Shown here: positions 14,054 to 16,635 of the stretch, piece by piece
How the letters are laid out: each line of letters opens with the position of its first letter
Numbering within the stretch: position 1 is the first letter of the stretch
Assembly: GCA_003558415.1 (NCBI GenBank)
Contig: PWLT01000236.1
Coordinates: 1 to 16,635 of the forward strand
DNA: 16,635 nt
Origin: Hyphomicrobiales bacterium
GTDB taxonomy: Bacteria > Pseudomonadota > Alphaproteobacteria > Rhodobacterales > Rhodobacteraceae
Reading direction: 5' to 3'
Notes under the pieces: generated by a model
What the model was told of the DNA's origin: nothing
Seen by the model: the letters and a program-made list of their open reading frames with translations, nothing else
The model's database searches: none
Made by a program: the position numbers and the translations under genes

Positions 14054-14835
14054 GCGCCGCGCTCGCCCCACTGGTGGCCACGGGCCGCGCAACGCGTGAG
14101 CTGCTCGCCGCGGTGGGTGCGATCGCACGCTTTGCCGGGGCAACGCTGGGGCATCTGCTCCGCCCGCCCTTCTACCCGCGCGAGCTGGGCCTGCAACTCA
14201 TCGCCATCGGCTATCTGTCCTTGCCGGTGGTGGGACTCACGGCGCTCTTCACCGGCGGAGCACTGGCGCTGCAGATCTATGCCGGCGGGGCGCGTTTCAA
14301 CGCTGAATCCGTGGTGCCCTCCATCGTGGCCATCGGCATGGTGCGCGAGCTGGGCCCCGTGATGGCGGGGCTGATGGTGGCCGCGCGCGTGGCCTCCTCC
14401 ATCGCCGCCGAGATCGGGACCATGAAGGTGACCGAACAGATCGACGCGCTGGTCACACTCTCCACCGACCCGATGAAATACCTCACCGTGCCGCGCGTGC
14501 TGGCGGCGACGCTCGCGGTGCCGGTGCTCGTGGGGGTGGGTGACGCGATCGGGATCATGGGCGGCTATCTGGTCGGCATCACCCGGCTGGGCTTCAACGA
14601 GGCCACCTATATCAGGAACACCGTCGATTTTCTGGAGTTCTGGGACGTGGCCTCGGGGCTCGTGAAGGGCGCGGCCTTCGGCTTCATCGTGGCGCTGATG
14701 GGCTGCTATCACGGGATGAATTCGGGGCGCGGCGCGCAGGGCGTGGGGCGCGCGACCAAGCGCGCGGTGGTGGCCTCGGCGGTGATGATCCTCGCGGCCA
14801 ACTATCTGCTCACGGAGGTCTTCTTCACGTCATGA
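14050..14835 (+). CDS. mlaE: MlaE-family ABC transporter permease
   Basis: Inner-membrane permease, 261 aa, of the Mla-type phospholipid/lipid transport ABC systems. Seen: hydrophobic segments at about 48-78, 90-120, 150-177, 203-220 and 238-258, and the MlaE signature [16 protein letters not shown] (99-114) followed by [19 protein letters not shown] (119-137). It partners the ATPase encoded next, with which it overlaps by 4 nt (ATGA at 14832). In other bacteria a periplasmic MCE protein (MlaD) belongs to the complex; none is encoded here. The ATG overlaps the alr stop. Exact lipid substrate and transport direction cannot be read from sequence. Confidence 0.92.
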   Translation: MSAALAPLVATGRATRELLAAVGAIARFAGATLGHLLRPPFYPRELGLQLIAIGYLSLPVVGLTALFTGGALALQIYAGGARFNAESVVPSIVAIGMVRELGPVMAGLMVAARVASSIAAEIGTMKVTEQIDALVTLSTDPMKYLTVPRVLAATLAVPVLVGVGDAIGIMGGYLVGITRLGFNEATYIRNTVDFLEFWDVASGLVKGAAFGFIVALMGCYHGMNSGRGAQGVGRATKRAVVASAVMILAANYLLTEVFFTS

Positions 14836-15578
14836 TCCGGCTGGAGGGGGTGCACAAGGCCTTCGGGGCCAACCGGGTGCTGCAGGGCATCGACCTTGCC
14901 GTCGAGCGCGGCGAGAGCCTCGTGGTCATCGGCGGCTCGGGCACCGGCAAGTCGGTGCTGATCAAGTGCATCCTGGGGTTGGTCACGCCGGATGCGGGGC
15001 GCATCACGGTCGACGGGCTGGACGTGCGCCGAGCCGAGCGCGAGGCGTTTCTGGCCCGCTTCGGGATGCTGTTTCAGGGCGGCGCGCTTTTCGACAGCCT
15101 CACCGTGTGGCAGAACGTGGCCTTCCGCCTGATGCGGGGACGCGAGCGCCGCCCCAGAGCCGAGGCGCGCGCGATCGCCATCGAGAAACTGCGCCGCGTG
15201 GGCCTGGCCCCGGAGGTTGCCGATCTCTACCCCGCCGAGCTGTCGGGCGGCATGCAAAAGCGCGTGGGGCTCGCCCGCGCCATCGCCGACGACCCCGCGA
15301 TCATCTTTTTCGACGAGCCCACCGCCGGGCTCGACCCGATCATGTCGGGGGTGATCAACGCGCTGATCCGCGAGATCGTCGACGAGATGGGTGCCACCGC
15401 CATCACCATCACCCATGACATGCGCTCGGTGCGCGAGATCGCGCACACGGTTGCCATGTTGCATGGCGGACTGATCCGCTGGCGCGGGCCGGTCGCGCAG
15501 ATCGAGACGTCGGGCGACCCCTATCTCGACCAGTTCATCCATGGCCGCGCCGAGGGGCCGATCGAGGCGGTGCGTTGA
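14832..15578 (+). CDS. mlaF: MlaF-family ABC transporter ATP-binding protein
   Basis: Cytoplasmic ATPase subunit, 248 aa, energising the MlaE permease encoded directly upstream. Seen: Walker A GGSGTGKS (34-41), Q-loop Q82 in LFQGGALFDSLTV (a sequence typical of MlaF rather than nutrient importers), ABC signature LSGGMQKRVGLARAI (137-151), Walker B IIFFDEP (157-163) with TAGLDPIMS, and switch His H195 in ITITHDMRSV. The ATG overlaps the mlaE stop (ATGA). Length is a little under the E. coli protein. No MCE/MlaD, MlaC or MlaB gene follows; the next frame is a glycosyltransferase after a 165-bp gap. Confidence 0.93.
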   Translation: MIRLEGVHKAFGANRVLQGIDLAVERGESLVVIGGSGTGKSVLIKCILGLVTPDAGRITVDGLDVRRAEREAFLARFGMLFQGGALFDSLTVWQNVAFRLMRGRERRPRAEARAIAIEKLRRVGLAPEVADLYPAELSGGMQKRVGLARAIADDPAIIFFDEPTAGLDPIMSGVINALIREIVDEMGATAITITHDMRSVREIAHTVAMLHGGLIRWRGPVAQIETSGDPYLDQFIHGRAEGPIEAVR

Positions 15579-15743
15579 GCCGCCCGAGCCGCGTGGTCCG
15601 GAACCTGTGCACCCGAGGGGCACAATGTCGGCAGAAGGCATTCCTGAGAAGCAGCGCAACTTGACCTCTCCGGGTAACCCTGCTGCACTTGACGGGACAC
15701 CATGCACCGCCGGTGGTGGGGCGAACTCCATATCGGGATATCC

Positions 15744-16635
15744 ATGACCGTCGGCTGGAAGAAGAAGCTTCGGCACCGTTACCTGAACGTGGCCGCCTTT
15801 GCCGCGCGCGACGGTGCGGCACGCGTGGTTTCCCGCCGACCTGCTATCCGCATGCTGCTTGCCAGCGATCTCGAGATTGTAACAAGCGAGCAGCAATTCC
15901 ATCCCTTCCGCAAGCACCGCTCCAAGCTACGCAAGGCGCTGGGGCTGGACACCCTGCACACCGACATCGCTACGGCACGGTGGCTCCTTCAACACCTACC
16001 CGCGACATTCGACATCATCGGGTTGAAGCTGTCCTTCAGGACGCCGAGCGAGGATGCGCTGCGCATCGCCGAGGCGTTCGCCGCCCAAGACGCACCACTC
16101 ATCTATTTCGACGGCGATGACGACCTGTCGGTGCAGTGGCCCGAAGTGCTCGAACTGTGCGATCTGTATGTTAAGAAACATGCCTTCGCGGACCGGGCAG
16201 AGTATCTGCGACCAACGGTGGGTAAGACAAATCTGACGCATTACGTCAATGAGAATTTCGGCCACTCATTCGAAACCGATATCATCCCCGGCAATCCGGG
16301 CCTGCCCCCCCATGCGCCGGACAAGATCCGCGTGCTGGCCAATATCGCGCAGGACGCGCCCATTCAAGAACTGCACGAACGTGTGCCCACCCTGCCCCAT
16401 GTAAGCCGTTCGGTGGATGTCCTGTGCCGCGCCAGCGTCAAGCCCGAAAGCTGGATCTATCCCCTGCGCAACCCGGTCATCGAAGAGCTGCGTTCGCTTG
16501 AGGACGAGCACCGCATCCTTCTGCCGACCGAGCGCGTCCCCAAGGCGCAGTATCTGGAGGAAATGCTTTCGGCGAAGCTGTGCGTCAGCCCGTTCGGCTA
16601 TGGCGAAATCTGCTGGCGCGACTTCGAGGCGATCC
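15744..16635 (+). CDS. Glycosyltransferase-like protein, 3' end outside window
   Basis: An open frame continues through the window edge: 297 codons are visible, so the protein is partial. The N-terminus is strongly basic (MTVGWKKKLRHRYLN). The middle has LIYFDGDDDLSVQWPEVLELCDLYVKK-type sequence and TDIIPGNPGLPP. The last visible part, ILLPTERVPKAQYLEEM followed by CVSPFGYGEICWRDFEAI, strongly resembles the nucleotide-sugar-binding end of exostosin-like/GT-B glycosyltransferases. The start is uncertain: ATG at 15744 or in-frame ATG at 15702 (adds MHRRWWGELHIGIS), both with weak RBS. The gene is less GC-rich than its neighbours (for example around 16160-16260), hinting at a surface-polysaccharide locus or acquisition. 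Acceptor and sugar are unknown. Confidence 0.75.
   Translation, partial: MTVGWKKKLRHRYLNVAAFAARDGAARVVSRRPAIRMLLASDLEIVTSEQQFHPFRKHRSKLRKALGLDTLHTDIATARWLLQHLPATFDIIGLKLSFRTPSEDALRIAEAFAAQDAPLIYFDGDDDLSVQWPEVLELCDLYVKKHAFADRAEYLRPTVGKTNLTHYVNENFGHSFETDIIPGNPGLPPHAPDKIRVLANIAQDAPIQELHERVPTLPHVSRSVDVLCRASVKPESWIYPLRNPVIEELRSLEDEHRILLPTERVPKAQYLEEMLSAKLCVSPFGYGEICWRDFEAI

Noticed and set aside
1..16635. Mobile elements, CRISPR arrays, tRNA or rRNA genes
   Set aside because: No regularly spaced repeats, no transposase or integrase motifs, and no recognisable tRNA cloverleaf or rRNA sequence were seen on either strand.

Overview
The window looks like chromosomal DNA from an alphaproteobacterium, most likely a Rhodobacteraceae/Roseobacter-group organism. 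The grounds are uniformly high GC with strong third-position G/C bias, tightly packed co-directional genes with ATGA overlaps, the pobA-pcaDCHG...pcaB arrangement, the dnaB-alr-mlaE-mlaF arrangement, and an intergenic repeat after pyrC that I associate with this family. Every convincing gene is on the + strand. I see no rRNA, tRNA, CRISPR array, transposase or phage gene.

Region 1 (1-1171): the C-terminal end of an alpha/beta hydrolase overlaps a fold-type II PLP enzyme of the serine/threonine dehydratase family by 4 nt.

Region 2 (1172-7875): a protocatechuate branch of the beta-ketoadipate pathway. A perfect 7-7-7 palindrome overlapping promoter-like TTGACA boxes precedes pobA (4-hydroxybenzoate to protocatechuate). 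Then come pcaD, pcaC, pcaH and pcaG in a tight run, ended by a strong hairpin at 4944-4971. Only 23 bp later a second translationally coupled set begins: an EstC-like alpha/beta hydrolase, a BKACE-family beta-keto acid cleavage enzyme, and pcaB. A second hairpin terminator has the pcaB stop codon as its loop. Together these genes convert 4-hydroxybenzoate to 3-oxoadipate. The BKACE enzyme could then convert 3-oxoadipate plus acetyl-CoA to acetoacetate plus succinyl-CoA, which would bypass the usual PcaIJ and PcaF steps. No pcaIJ, pcaF or regulator gene lies in the window.

Region 3 (7876-11039): a 305-bp non-coding gap with two sizeable inverted repeats, a hypothetical protein that resembles an alpha/beta hydrolase but lacks the nucleophile serine, then pyrC and pyrE of pyrimidine synthesis.

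Region 4 (11040-15578): housekeeping genes dnaB, alr, mlaE and mlaF. The dnaB-alr gap holds the most unusual nucleic-acid structure in the window: a perfect 19-bp inverted repeat whose loop is a compact four-tract G-quadruplex motif. It directly abuts a -35-like box, and alr may be read from a leaderless transcript starting there. alr, mlaE and mlaF are joined by ATGA overlaps; no MCE/MlaD gene follows.

Region 5 (15579-16635): a short gap, then the N-terminal part of a glycosyltransferase-like protein that is visibly less GC-rich than its neighbours and runs off the window.
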